From Ovis canadensis (taxonomy: Eukaryota > Chordata > Mammalia > Artiodactyla > Bovidae): a stretch of 64,000 nt of DNA. Under the pieces are notes generated by a model that saw only the letters and a list, made by a program, of their open reading frames with translations, was not told the origin of the DNA and did no database searches. Where the stretch lies: positions 30,234,501 to 30,298,500 of the forward strand of contig NC_091255.1 of the NCBI RefSeq assembly GCF_042477335.2, read 5' to 3'. Shown piece by piece: positions 32,231-45,012 of the stretch. Positions within the stretch are counted from its first letter, which is position 1. The number at the start of each line of letters is the position of its first letter. The position numbers and the translations under genes are program-made.

Positions 32231-33216
32231 GTGGGACTGTTTTGAGTCCAGGCTTCTCCTACAACTGTGCCATTTCCTCTTCTAATTTGCCACATGCAGT
32301 GATTTAAAATAACTAGACCGGATTTGGGGGAACATCAGGGCTAGTTTGGGTGAGATATGTACATAAAAAGAGCATCGCCTGTTAAGTCGCTTTCTTTCCA
32401 TTACTGTTGTAGTCCTGGTGTCCCTTTGAATGGCTGCAGAATGGGGCTGGCTTTAATTTCTCTGGGCCCCATCCCTGCTTGTGTTGCCTGATCTTGGAGC
32501 AGGGGCCAGAAAATCCCTCATTCCTGCCCTGGGGATGTGATTGACATGGTGAGAGGTACTCTTATACTGAACTGTATCTTATTTGTCTTTATAGCCCCAG
32601 AATGTCATAGTTCTTGACATATAGGAGGTGCTTATAAATGTTCATGAATATGCAGAGGTTTATTCCATTACCTCAAATCAATGCCATAACTTATCGTCCT
32701 GCCCTTAGCCTTTCTCCTCCAGCCTCAGATATCTTCTGCATAAAGACGAAGTGATTATTCTAGCCCCTAAATCGAATGAGATTAGACAGACCGAAGTGAT
32801 CACACTAGCTGTCCTGGCCCTTTAAAAGACTTGCCCCCAAGTCCTACCTAGCAACTGCTACTTCTATGCTATTGGCCCACACTGAGTAGTATGGCCTGAG
32901 CTGCCAGGAGGCTTAGATAATCAGGAATTTTCAGTCTTCAGCATCTATAGTAAAGAACGTTAAGGGAGAAGGGGAACTGTGAATGGCTTTTGGAAAACCA
33001 GTGCAGTGTTGGCCCCACAATCCTTGCCTGAACTTGCACATTCATTTGAACAGTTATAAAATGGATTAAAATGGTTTGCCTCTCTGTTCCCCTACTGGAT
33101 TTCATGTCCCTAAATTGTGTACGTTAGAAGATGATCATTTTAGAAAATTCTAGTATTCCTGCCTCTAACACAATGCTGGCATATTGTATTTAATGAACAA
33201 TAAGAGAATGACTCTG
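32231..33216. other. Unassigned presumed intronic sequence
   Basis: No exon recognised; possible L2/MIR scraps near 32580-32640. Confidence 0.35.
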
Positions 33217-33422
33217 GGCTTCCTTGGTAGCTCAGTGATAAAGAATCCACCTGCCAGTGCAGGAGACACGAGTTCAATCTGTGAGTTGGGAAGATCCCCT
33301 GGGGAAGGAAATGGCAACCCCTCCAGTATTCTTGCCGGGGAAATCCCATGGACAGAGGAGTTTGGTAGGCTACAGTCCATGGGATCGTAAAAGAGTTAGA
33401 CATGACTTAGCAACTAAACAAC
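33217..33422 (+). mobile_element. Bov-tA SINE
   Basis: Sense copy from head 'gggcttccttggtagctcag' to the 'gcaactaaacaac' end. Confidence 0.92.
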
Positions 33423-34456
33423 AAGAGAAAGATTGTTTATTTTTCAAATAAGAATTTCATGGACAGACTATTGGGGTCTTTAGCATTTAACACCTTTTTC
33501 ATTTTCTCTGCCTCTTCTTATTCTTTACCTCCCTTCTCCTCTTCTGTTTTTTGGATCACCGACTGGGTGACATGTTCTAGAACTTTTGATTCTCAAGGGC
33601 TGTGTTGTGCTCTTTTTCCTGAAGCCATTTTCAAACATCACCATTTCAACCACGCCGCAGGGAGATTTTGAAATGTGCCCTCTGGCTTGCTACCATATCC
33701 ACCCTACCTATCGAGAATTTGCCATTTTGCATCCCTCTTTCTGATAGGAGTGTGTTGTTTCTTGAAGGTGGTCAGTGCAATACTTCAAATCTGCCCAACT
33801 AGGCCTTCCCCAGCTAATGAAGATTTGTGCTTGTCATTAAGACCTAAACTAAATATTTAGATTCTCCTTTGCTGTCTAGGAACATGGTAGGTAGGATTAT
33901 GTTCTTGATTCCCTTCAAAATGAGTAGGACTGTTTGCCTAGTTCTAACCAGTGAGTTTGAATGGAAATGATGTGTGCAACCTCCAAACCAGAGCATTTAA
34001 TGTTGGAGTGAGACCCTTCAGAGCACTCTTTTTCACTGGCTACTGCAATGTATGCTGTTCCAAACAGTAGCAATTCCGTTATCCTGGGTCTTAGAAGGAG
34101 GGTAATACAGAGCAGAGCTCCTATTCAACCCTCAGTGGCCATGTCCTGGAGTGAGAAATAAACCATTGTTATCTTAAGCTGCTGAAATGTTTGGTGCTGT
34201 TTGTTACTGCAGCACTACCTCGTTTATCTTGACTGATACAAACACCTCACTTATATTCATACAGAAGAATGGCTCCCTGAGCCTCAAAAATCAAAGTAAT
34301 GTCCTGAAAATCTCCAAGTTCCCTTCTCACTGAGGCCAAGTGGTAACCATAGCTGTTTATGTATTTGAGAGGGTGGGTCTCAAAAATGTGAAAAACAATG
34401 TCAGATATGGCTGAACAGTTTCACCATTGTTTCATTCCGTGATTTGTGAGAAGGAT
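33423..34456. other. Unassigned presumed intronic sequence
   Basis: No exon or named repeat recognised. Confidence 0.4.
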
Positions 34457-34467
34457 ATATAAGACTC

Positions 34468-34642
34468 GGGCTTCCCTGATAGCTCAGTTAGTGAAGGATC
34501 CACCTGCAATGCAGGAGCCCCGGGTTTGATCCCTGGGTTGGGAAGATCCCCTGGAGAAGGGAAAGGCTACCCACTCCAGTATTCTGGCCTGGAGAATTAG
34601 GGTCACAAAGGGACATGACTGAGCGACTTTCACTTTCACTTT
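34468..34642 (+). mobile_element. Bov-tA SINE with target-site duplication
   Basis: Sense copy missing part of the Bov-A body. The 10-mer tataagactc occurs just before it and again just after the 'ctttcacttt' tail. Confidence 0.9.
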
Positions 34643-34904
34643 ATAAGACTCAGTAGCAGACTGTACTCATGACTAAGATTTTTTTTACAGAGGATTCAGA
34701 GAAAAGGCAAGAAAAAAAAAAAAGTGTGTATCAACAGACTCCAGAGAGGTCCAGCACAGGCCTTTGATGTCCTTCCTTGTCTGAGGCCATGTTGGAATAT
34801 TCTAACAGCAAACTATTAATATAAAGATGTGTGGAATATCTTCCCTCAAAGCAGTCTGTTTGAATCTCAAGGTTTGGATTTTTTTTTAACCATAAAGAAT
34901 AGAT
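34643..34904. other. Unassigned sequence
   Basis: Contains an A-run near 34710. No gene recognised. Confidence 0.35.
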
Positions 34905-35362
34905 TCAGTTCAGTTCAGTTCAGTCACTCAGTTGTGTCTGACTCTTTGCGACCCCATGAATCGCAGCACGCCAGGCCTCCCTGTCCATCACCAACTCCCT
35001 GAGTTCACTCAGACTCATGTCCATCAAGTCCGTGATGCCATCCAGCCATCTCATCCTTGGTCGTCCCCTTCTCCTCCTGCCCCCAATCCCTCCCAGCATC
35101 AGAGTCTTTTCCAGTGAGTCAACTCTTCACATGAGGTGGCCAAAGTACTGGAGTTTCAGCTTTAGCATCATTCCTTCCAAAGAAATCCCAGGGCTGATCT
35201 CTTTCAGAATGGACTGGTTGGATCTCCTTGCAGTCCAAGGGACTCTCAAGAGTCTTCTCCAGCACCACAGTTCAAAAGCATCAATTCTTCGGTGCTCAGC
35301 CTTCCTCATAGTCCAACTCTCACATCCATACATGACCACAGGGAAAACGAGAGCCCTCTATG
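34905..35362 (-). mobile_element. BovB LINE 3' fragment
   Basis: Well-preserved antisense BovB end with the terminal 'ttcagttcagttcagt' repeat. The frame 35339-35127 keeps 70 residues of the C-terminal region found in the 5.4-6.7 kb copy. Confidence 0.95.
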
Positions 35363-35424
35363 CAAATTATTTTATTTCATTGACAGAATAAAACAGTTTA
35401 TGGTAATAATATTTTATCCTAGTA

Positions 35425-36895
35425 TTTACTCAAATAAACAACCCAACTTTACACCTAGAGGAGTTAGAAAAAGAAGAACAAATGAAACCTGAAGTTAATG
35501 GAAGTAAAGAAATAATAAAGATCAGAAGAGAAATAAATGAAATATAGAATTACATTAATTATATAATAAATACAGAATTAACTCTATATGGAATTAAATT
35601 ATAGAAGTAGAAAAGATCAATGAAACTAAGAGCAGATTCTTTGAAGAGATAAACAAAACTGATAAAGCTTTAGCCAGACTCATCAAAGGAAAAAGTGGAC
35701 CCAAATAAGTAAAATCAGAAATGAAGACAGAGAAGTTACAGCCAATACCAGAGAAAATCCGAAGGATCACAAGAGATTGTTGTGAATAATTATGTACTGT
35801 CAAAATGGAAAACTTGGAAGAAATGGATGAATTCTTGGAAACATACACTATCCATAACTGAATCAGGAAGAAATACAAAATATGAGCAGACCACTACCTG
35901 TAAAGAAATTAAATCATGATTAAAAACAACAACAAAAAGCTCTCAATAAACAAAAGTCCAGAACCAGGAAGCTTCATAGGTGAATTCTACCAAACATTTG
36001 AGGAATTGACATGTACCCTTCTCAAAGTAAGGGCTTCCCTGGTAGCTCAGCTGATAAAGAATCTGCCTGCAACGTGGGAGACCTGGGTTTGATCCCCGGG
36101 TTGGGAAGATCCCCTGGAGAAGGGATAGGCTACCCACTCCAGTATTCTGGCCTGGAGAATTCCATGGACTATATAGTCCGTGGGATCGCAAAGAGCTGGA
36201 CACAACTGAGTGACTTTCACTTCACTTCTCAGAGTATTCCAAAAATTTAAGAAGCAACACTTCTGAACTCATTCGATGAGGTCAGCATTACCCTGATACT
36301 AAAACCAGATGAAGACACCATAAGAAAAAGAAAATTATAGGCCAGTATTATCAATGAACATAGATGCAAAAATCCTCAACAAAATATTGGCAAATCAAAT
36401 TCAACAGTACATTAGAAGGATGGTACACCATGATCAAGTGGCATTTATCCCAAGGTAGCCAGAATAATTTAATACCTGCACGTCAGTCAATATAATGAAC
36501 CACATTAACAAATTAAAAAATAAAAATTATATGATCATGTCAATAGATGCAGAAAAAAGCTTTTGATAAAATTCAACATCCATTTATGGTAAAAGATGTC
36601 AATGTAGTTAGCATAGAGTGAACATACCTCAACATAGTAGAGACCATTTATGATGAACCTATAGCCAGCATTGCACTCAAAGCTGAAAAGATTTCCTCTG
36701 AGATCAGGAACAAGACAAAGCTGCCCATTCCTACCACTTTTATTCAACATAGTATTAGAAGTCATAACCATAGCAATCAGACAAGAAAAAGAAGTGAATC
36801 CAGATTGGAAAAGAAGTGAAACTGTCACTTTTTACAGATGACGATACTATGTATAGAGAGAATCCTAAAGATACCACCAAAAAACTATGAGAATA
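35425..36895 (+). mobile_element. L1 ORF2 fragment, interrupted by a SINE
   Basis: Sense L1 ORF2 sequence: 'ccaactttacacctagagg', 'aatggatgaattcttggaaa', 'atagatgcaaaaatcctcaa', 'tgaaactgtcactttttac'. The frame is broken repeatedly. Confidence 0.88.
36029..36224 (+). mobile_element. Bov-tA SINE within L1
   Basis: Sense copy. A near-duplicate, cttctcaaagt / cttctcagagt, flanks it (about 36019 and 36225), and L1 text resumes immediately afterwards. Confidence 0.92.
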
Positions 36896-37439
36896 AAAGT
36901 TTTGAGGCTTTTTATGAGGAACTGGTCACATGGGCATATTCAGCTAAACGGCCAATCATGGCAACCAGATATAGGGACCCTCGAAATGTAGCTAGATGTG
37001 CATTACCAGTCTTGATATTTGCGCACTGCTGACAAGCATGGTCCATTGCTCCAGATGCAAAACCATGAAAGGACGCTAGAAATTTAAAACCATGTGGACT
37101 ATGCATGTGTGACCAGTCATGTCCACCACAGTGTCATTGTTTTAGTAGCATATTAACTTATTTGTGACAATGGAATGCACAGGGATTTTGCACATTTGGA
37201 ATTAGCATCACACTCAGAAAAGTTCCTGAAATACAATGCAATTTTCCAGCATCTTTGTCTGTTGATTAGATTTGGGGGGGCTTTCCTCACAACCTACCCA
37301 ACCACTTATACTATTATTTCCGATCATAAAGAATAGACTTTTTGAAACTATCAGGGTGTAACTTGGGAATACCTGACTATAATGATATTGTTTTGCCATT
37401 CTGAGTGTTTAGTAGAAGTATATATTACTCACGTACTTT
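36896..37439. other. Unassigned sequence
   Basis: About 540 bases with no gene or repeat I can name. Confidence 0.4.
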
Positions 37440-37620
37440 AATCAATACAGCCCCATGAGGCTAAGTATTATTATTCTTATTCTATAATAATAATGTCTAG
37501 AAACACTGAGTCACTTACCCAATGAGTCACTCAGCTAATAAGGAACAGGGTTACGATTAGAGCCCAGCTCTTTCTGGAGTCAAAGTTAGTCTACTGCATC
37601 TCGCCACTAAATCTTAATCT
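37440..37620 (-). mobile_element. MIR SINE fragment
   Basis: Reverse MIR including 'cagctaataaggaacaggg'; diverged. Confidence 0.6.
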
Positions 37621-37734
37621 TTCCAGGCTACAGCTACTCATTTCTAAAATAAGGTGATTGGACTAGATGATGTTCCAGGCCTAATTTCATGAACACTAGT
37701 AAATTAGATGGGCTGGGACTCTGTACCAATGGAT

Positions 37735-38225
37735 TTAAGAGCTTGGCTTTGAATCAGAAGAACCTATTTTGGATCCAGGCTGTAGGCTGCTTGTTATTTT
37801 GTGCCCGTAACCAAATTACTTCATTTGTCTATGAACCTATTTTCTTTTCTGTAAAACAGAGATAATTATACCTCACCTGATGTTATAAAGATTAAATGAA
37901 ATAATATACAGAAAATATGTAGCGAAGGGCTTGGCATACAATAAGCTCTGCATAAATGTACAGTCACTGATATGGTGCTCAGGAGCATGCAGTCTAGGAC
38001 CACATTGCTTGGGTTTGAATCCCAAGTTTGTCACTTAACTGCTGTGTGACTTTGAGCTAACTGAAATTTTTTGTGCCTTAGTTTCCTCATCTTGGAGAAT
38101 GATAATAATATGATGAATACCTAATTAAATTGGTATGAAGATTAAATAACCTGATATATAAAGCACGTAGCACCTGACTTGTAGTAAACAGTATATGTTG
38201 GCTAATTTTATTATTATTATTATCA
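37735..38225 (+). mobile_element. Two consecutive MIR SINE copies
   Basis: Copy one (about 37735-37975) and copy two (about 37980-38225) both read head to tail on the + strand. Each has its own 'tttgaat' head and 'gattaaat' end region. The second ends in a (tta)n run. Confidence 0.7.
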
Positions 38226-38329
38226 CAGACGTTACTAGTTTGGCCATGCGCATGAAATATGTGCATGAAATAGATGGTAAGAGGATCGTGCTCATCTTGT
38301 TGCCTGGTCATATCCTTAATTGAAACCCG

Positions 38330-38900
38330 AGGCTCCTGGAAATCCTGCAGTTTGAATAATCCAAGAGCTGAAGCAGTGGAGCGTCCAATTACGGATGCTT
38401 CACAGCTGCGGGCCGGGGAGGAAGGTGAGGGCTCCGCACTGGCGAGCTGAGGTTGTGGTCCTATTAGAAGAAAGCCCTGCTTTGTATGCAGCTGCCTTGC
38501 CTTCAGTTTGGCTGCATAATTGTGCCTTTTTGTTTTATTTTAAAGCATCTTGAGGAATTCAGGGCTCTTTCCCGCTGACAGTCAGCCGAGAAGGCCAGAG
38601 TGTCACGTCTCTAACGAGCCTCTCGGCTGCTCTGATGGCCCCGTGGAGGCAGCCAGGCGGGGAGCATGCACACAGGCCCGTGCCCGCAGCCACAGGCTCC
38701 CTTTGAGCCCAGGCTACCATGCCGGACTTCATTATGGGGCTCTCCATGCGCCCCCAGGACCCCCCACGCCTGTCCTCATTGTCTCCGAAGGGCATGGTGT
38801 TCTTCCTGAATGCCGGGCTTGTTGGTAACCTTTGTGGACTGGCAGTGAGAAAACAGAAATTAATTATTCATATCAGCGGGCCTGAAGGAGCTGTTGTTCG
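38330..38900. promoter_or_regulatory. Repeat-free block, candidate conserved non-coding element
   Basis: About 570 bases with no SINE or LINE sequence in a repeat-dense neighbourhood, with scattered CpGs and short palindromic motifs. Short ORFs occur on both strands but none has coding features. Regulatory function is only inferred from repeat exclusion. Confidence 0.3.
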
Positions 38901-39671
38901 CAGAGTTGACGCTTCTTCTGGCTTCCAGACTCAGAATTCCCCAGGGCCTTTGGACAAGCGGTAGACAGTGTGGTCCTTGGAGACAGCTGTTCCGAAAGCA
39001 GGAATGGCAAGTGGCTGGCCTGGTCCTGGGCCACATGCAGTCTGCTGATATGCTTTGTTTGGGCTGTAGGGGGTTAATTTTTTTTTAATTGGGAGATTTC
39101 ACATAAAATTTGAATTTTCTGAGTTTACTTCAAAGATAGGAAGGTCGACAATACGTGTGAGTGGCACTGAGTAGCTGACCCCTTGAGACTGGACATGATT
39201 TCACTGATTGCCTCAGCTTCATCCACCCTTATCCAGCCACATTGTGAGAAGTGTGTAGAGTATGAACAGAGCTGCCTGGCCTTGCATCCTGCCTCTGCCA
39301 CTTACTACCTGTGTGACTTTAGGCAAATTACTTAACCTCTGTGGGGCTCAGTTTCCGTATCTGCTAAATGGGGGTTATGTTTGTTTACCTCGCAAATCTG
39401 TGAGAACTAAGTGAGTTAGAATAAGTGCTTAGAATAGAGTGTGCTTGTTACATAATAAGAAGGACCTAGGTGTTCATATACGCTAGTGTGACACTACATA
39501 CCTGCCTAGCATTTTAGACATTTGAGATGATAATCTTTGTGTCAGAGTTTTCCATAGAAGAAAAAATTGTATTTATTACCTAGTGTGCCTCTTAACTCAC
39601 TAATAAGTGTTTCCTCCCTCTTCCAGTCCCCAGTCTCAGCACCTTGGAATTAACATGCCCACTCTAACAAA
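38901..39671. other. Unassigned sequence with a MIR copy
   Basis: A clear + strand MIR lies at about 39255-39450 ('ctgcctctgccacttactac', 'ttacttaacctctgtgggg'). The remainder is unassigned. Confidence 0.6.
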
Positions 39672-39882
39672 ATGCGTGCCTAGTCGCTCAGTCATGTCTG
39701 ACTTTGCGACCCCATGGACTGTAGCTCGCCAGGCTCTTCTGTCCATTCTTTTCCAGGCAAGAATACTGGAGTGGGTTGCCATGTCCTCCTCCAGAGGACC
39801 TTCCCCTGGGATCAAACCCAAGTCTCCTGCATCTCCTGCATTGGTGGGTGGATTCTTTACCACTGTGCCACCTGGGAAGCCC
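39672..39882 (-). mobile_element. Bov-tA SINE
   Basis: Antisense copy with a small internal duplication ('ctcctgcatctcctgcattg') in the tRNA-like part. Confidence 0.92.
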
Positions 39883-40695
39883 CTCTGTAACGAAGTATCA
39901 GTGGCTTAACAGGCTAAGTGCACGTGTTCCTGGTGGGCTGGCTTGCTTCGCGGTATTGCTGAGAATCCGGGCTCCTATACCCCTGTGGATCTGCCCTCCT
40001 CTGGATCCCTGTCCTTCTCAGTCATCAGAGGGCACTTGGCAGCAAGAGAGTGAAGGCACACTTGCTTCTTAACTCTCCCAGCCCAGAACAGATACCCGTT
40101 TCTTCTGTCTGTGTTCCACTGGCAGAGATGAAGCATGTGTCCCTCTTAGATGCAGGGGCCCTGGCATGTGTAGTCCCTGACTGAGTAGCTGGTCCCCAGC
40201 AACAGCCTTACTCAGGGGAGAGGACTGGGGCAGGAATCTCTGGTGGACCCTCACACGTCTTTGCCAACAGGGTCTTATTAAATAAGCCCCCAAATCAACA
40301 TCTCCTTGGCCCTATTTTCTTCTTCCATTTCACCTATGAAATGTCTTCAAGGGTGAATGCATTGTTTTGGGGTTTTTTTGATGGGGGGAGGAAAGAGAGA
40401 AACAACCTTTTTTTTTCATTTTATGCTTCAAATTCACACATACTATGAAAGCACTGATTTAGGAGATCAAAATTAGATTTGAGCAGTTGTATTTCACCCA
40501 TGTTACTTATTTGGAAAGAAACAGAACTTAGGCATTGTGCTTACGTATACATTGAAATAGCTGCCAAAATAATGGGGAAAAAAGACATTTACAATCAGAA
40601 TTTTTTATTCTCAAATCTTAAGTCTCTCTTTGCTTCAAGTTAATTGTACACATTTAGCATTTAGCCTTGTTAAGGTAGGTAACTTAAAACTTAAG
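39883..40695. other. Unassigned presumed intronic sequence
   Basis: No exon recognised; G- and T-rich runs near 40365-40420. Confidence 0.35.
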
Positions 40696-40980
40696 GCAGG
40701 ACTTCCCTGGGGGCACAGTGGTAGGGAATCCACCTGCCAATGCAGTGGACACAGGTTCGATCCCTGGTCAGCGAAGATTCCACATGCTGAGGAGCAACTA
40801 AGCCCGTGCACAACTACTGAACCTGCATGCTGTAACTACTGAAGCCCACATACCTAGAGCCTGTGTTCTGCTACAAGAGGAGCTCAAGCACGGCAACAAA
40901 GAGGAGCCCCCGATTGACACAACTGGAGAAAGCCTGTGCCAGGCAACGAAGGCCTAGCACAGCCAAAAAACACAATTGAA
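40696..40980 (+). mobile_element. Long-form CHR-type SINE
   Basis: The head 'ggacttccctgggggcacag' is followed by an extended tail with 'gcaactaagcccgtgc' and 'gcaacaaagaggagcccc'. It is roughly twice the length of the short CHR copies. Confidence 0.88.
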
Positions 40981-42044
40981 AGGGAAAGAGAAAGAGCAAT
41001 AAAATAAACAATAAAATATACTAGGATCATACATTCTAAATATTGATGAAAGCCAAAATAAATGTTTAGGTTGGAGCAGTTCTCTAATAACTAATGGATT
41101 AGGACCAAAAAAAAAAAAGCCCCCCCCATAGAGCGTTTCACACCTCCTCAAAATAGAATCTTACACTGATGCCTTTTTTTAAAACCAGTTTGTTTCTTTA
41201 GAGCCACAGAGCCTGTCATCTTTGAAGACACGTAGTCACTGTGGGGTTAATACAGTGTCTCTGCCAGCATAGAAGAACTTCTTCTGAGTTAGGAATGATC
41301 TTCAACCTCTGAAGCCTTAATTCAGACTAAATAATATCTGCTTAGGCACCGACAGCAGGGTCATCTTCCTGCTGTTAAGTCCCACCTTGACGGACAGCTG
41401 TCTCTAACCCTGAATCACAGCCTCTGGGTGAGTTGGTTGCAGGCACCACGTAGAAAGAAAACTCAGAATCTGCAGTTTTTCCTCTGACCACTTCCCTGTC
41501 TGATCCAACTCCTACCCTGAGCACATTACAAAATCCAGAGGTTTTAGAAACTGCAAAATGGAAATAGCCAGCTTTCTTCCTTGGTACCTGGGCTGTAGTT
41601 TGGGACCATGTCTTAAAGAAAGATCCATTAGAAAACACTGTGGATCTGTCTCATGGTCAGAGTGGCTGATTCTCTGCGACTCCATTCCAGAATAGGCTGG
41701 GGAATTTCACAGTCCTTTCACTGTTTGGTGAAAATAGTCTCCAAAGTCCAAACTCTGGTCCCAGACATGGCTCCTACCCTAGGACTTGCTTTCGCATCTC
41801 AATTCAAGATTGGTCATTCTGCCTCTTATTATGGTAAGTTCAGTGACAGCCCTACCTCACTCACAAGGCTTGCTGAAGGTAGGAACTGTCTTCTAGGGGT
41901 AAACAGTGCGGGCTCTGGAGTCAGATTTACTAGCTGTGAGGATCTTTAAAAGTTATTTCACCTCTGTGCCTAGAGAGCACTCAGTAAATAACTCATATGA
42001 TTATTTGTCCTCTGTTTTCCTAGCACTGGCTATCTAAATGATAT
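40981..42044. other. Unassigned presumed intronic sequence
   Basis: An A-run/C-run junction lies near 41108-41130 and a MIR-like tail near 41890-41995. No exon recognised. Confidence 0.35.
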
Positions 42045-42640
42045 CTTTTTTTTTCAAAAAAGTTTATTGTAAACTACACATAACAAAGTTTATCATCTTT
42101 AACCATTTTAAGTGTACCGTTCAGTAGCATTAAGTACATTCATAACATTTTGCAGCCATGACCACCATGTATCTCTAGTTCATTTCATCTTGTAAAACTG
42201 AAGCTCTATACCCATTAAACACTAACGCTCCACCCCCTACTTTCCACTGCCTCTGGCAACCACCATTCAACTTTCTGTCTCTAGAAATTTGTCTACTCTG
42301 AGTACCTCCTAGAAGTGGAAACATACAGTATTTGTCTTTTTGTGACTGGCTTATTTCACTTAGCGCACTGTCCTCAAGGTTCATCCACGCTGTAGCAGAT
42401 GGCAGAATTTCCTTCCTTTTCATGGCTGAATTATATTCCAGTATACACCACAGTCTGCTTATCCATTCATCTATCAGTGGACACTTGGGTTGCTTCCCTG
42501 TTTTAGCTACTGTGAATAATGCTGCTGTGAAATTGGTGTACAGGTCTTTTTGAGACCCTGCTTTCAATTCTTTTGTGTGTATACTCGGAGTAGAATTTGC
42601 TAGTTCATGTCTGATGAGGCTGTTTCTGTCCATATAGCCC
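42045..42640 (-). mobile_element. L1 3' fragment, antisense
   Basis: Reads 'ccattttaagtgtaccgttc', 'ccaccattcaactttctgtc' and 'ccttttcatggctgaatta', the same old L1 class as the piece at 2.7-3.0 kb. Confidence 0.8.
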
Positions 42641-44017
42641 AAAGGTTGACATTAAATAGGAAGCCCCCCCCGCCCCCACCCAACCAAAAAAAAAAAAAAT
42701 CTCTAGTTTACTTAAGAACTTTAGATGCTTCTAAGCAAAAGGTGGAGGAAAAAAAGCCCTTTTGAGTTTGTATGAGTAGATAAAGAGTTGCCAGACAGTT
42801 GATAAAATAATCCATTTGTTTTTGGAGCCAGCAGGCAGTCAGAGGGAGGAAGCAGCCTAAGGTGACCTTTGGCCTGAAGGCAAACACAGCAGCAGAAAGC
42901 TGAGTGAGACTTGAGCTGTGGTACAGAGAAATCCATTGAGATCTGGCCAGGTGTGCTTTGGATCATGTAAGTGACCGTGTTGCTGCCCTGAGATAATGAT
43001 CATGGGGTTTGAAGGTATCAGGTTTCAGGTGTGACTGCTCACTGACATTCATTCTTCCTGCTGAGCTCCAGGAAAGAAGAGTGCTGAGGGAGGGTCACAT
43101 CTTTCCAGCCAGGTGACAAGCGACAGTCCCAAAGTCCCAACACAGGCAGGCTGTTTCTGCCTTTCCGAATTCCATTACTTTCTGTCTCTCTCAAAGAGAT
43201 CAGCCTTCACTGATTTAGATTTCGGTGGCATGAAATACGTGTGTGTGTGTGTGGTCTTTGGAAGCAGGGACCAATGTGGTATTAACATGGTTTTGCTGTG
43301 ATGTGTAAATTTGCTGAGTTTATCAATAGCAGACCTGGTGGACTTTGATAAATGGTACTCTTTCTGGTATTTTTTTTTGAAAGTCACTGTGAGAACATGG
43401 AGTACTTATAACCTCTACACCCGTCAATAAAAAGGTCAATAAAATACCTTCACTCTAATTTTCAATGTCTATGAGGTATCTAAGTCACCAAGTATTAGAG
43501 GTGTTAAAGAAGTATTAGAAGTATTAAAAGAGAAGAATTTGGACAATAAAACACTACCTACTTCAAAACAGGTTCCGAGGAGTAAAGCATTGCATGTCTG
43601 ATTTTTGGGCTATGAGAAGTCAATTCTGGGCTACCATAAACTCCTATCTAGGAGAAAGGGAGACAGGCACCAATAAAGCAACTTTATGGACACCTGGATT
43701 ATGCCAAGCAGTGAACCAGGAGGGGTTCAAGCCTCTGCTTCAAGGGCCTGCAATCTCACCGTGGGACTAGGCTGGTAAGCAGGTTTTCACCACCTAAATG
43801 TGTAGACCATAGAGATCCATGCTATGGGCTTGCCATCTTCAACTGCCTCATAAGACCCAAGGTAGGTCTTTCCAAACTGCTGGCAGCCACTGCTGTTCAA
43901 ATACTAACCATATCTTCACTGGTTGACCAGTAGTCATGACAGTGGTAGCACCTGCTCCACAATCTTGAGGGCACATCCTCTGGCACTTTTGCGTCTTTCT
44001 TCAGCTCCAGTGCCCAT
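42641..44017. other. Unassigned presumed intronic sequence with a GT microsatellite
   Basis: A C-run/A-run lies near 42664-42700 and a short (gt)n at about 43240-43252. No exon recognised. Confidence 0.4.
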
Positions 44018-44563
44018 GTGCCTACCAGCAGGAAGTCCTACCAGATCCTCGAAGCTCTCCTTTACAGAGTCAAAGAGGGAGCCGTCCTTGGTGCTGGTAC
44101 ACCCAAGTGGGCAGAGGACGTGGGTCTCCTTAATCAGAAGGACTTCTCACTTCACAGGCCAGCAGACGCCCCTGGGACACAGAGGTGGCGTGGGAATGCA
44201 CTGACCAAGACCCCGCACAGGCTGCTGCTATTCGTGGAGAGGAGGACATCATCCCTCCACGCTGAGCTCAGCTGGGGAGCTCCTGACGCCTTCGTCCTTC
44301 AGGTCCCAGGCAGAGCTGCTTGCCATGTGTCAGTCTGCCCGGGGAGGCCAGACGGGACACGGTCTAGCCTCTACCACTACTTCCTTTCCATCCCTGGGGA
44401 CCCACAGGGGGTCAGGCAACTTCTCTTTTCAAACCCTCGGAACACAGGCAGGCCTCTGATAATCTCTTTCCTAGACTGTAGCAGGGAGGCCGTCTCTGAA
44501 GTCAATGGCTTCAAAGTGGTTGATCTTCCAAGAGAGGCTGCCCAAGGAATGATAAGATTATAA
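44018..44563 (+). other. 181-codon open frame of unknown significance
   Basis: The ATG-initiated frame runs to a TAA at 44561-44563 in a region free of named repeats. Its translation shows no motif, transmembrane span or family signature I recognise. An overlapping antisense frame also exists (44661-44377). It could be chance or part of an old processed pseudogene. There is no promoter or splice evidence. Confidence 0.2.
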
Positions 44564-44764
44564 GGTCTGTGATTCCAAGAGCGTTTTAACAGGACAGATC
44601 TCATCCTTAGCGGGGTATCCCAATTTCTGCTACTCCAAACAACGCCACGGTGGAAAACCATGTATGGTATACAGTCTGTGGGTACACCTGTGTGAATATT
44701 TCTCTAGAAAACAGACAGGGAATTTCAGAGTTGAAAAATATGTGCATTTAAAATATTCATAGGT
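44564..44764. other. Unassigned sequence
   Basis: No gene recognised. Confidence 0.3.
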
Positions 44765-44990
44765 AGGACTTCCCTGCTGACCTGGTGGTTAAGAATCCAC
44801 CTTCCAATGCACAGGAGGCAGGTTCAATCTGCAGTAGGGGAATTAAGATCCCTCGTGTGCATGCTCATGCCACAGAGCAACTAAGCCTACGCACAACTAG
44901 AGAGAAGCCAGAGGGCTGCAACTAAGACCCGAAGCAGTCAAATAAATAAATAATTTTTTAAATAAATATTTTTGGAAGAAATAGCTTAAA
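44765..44990 (+). mobile_element. CHR-type SINE
   Basis: Intermediate-length copy with 'gagcaactaagcctacgcac' in its tail and an AT-rich end. Confidence 0.85.
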
Positions 44991-45012
44991 ATATTAAAAA
45001 ATAAGTAAAACG

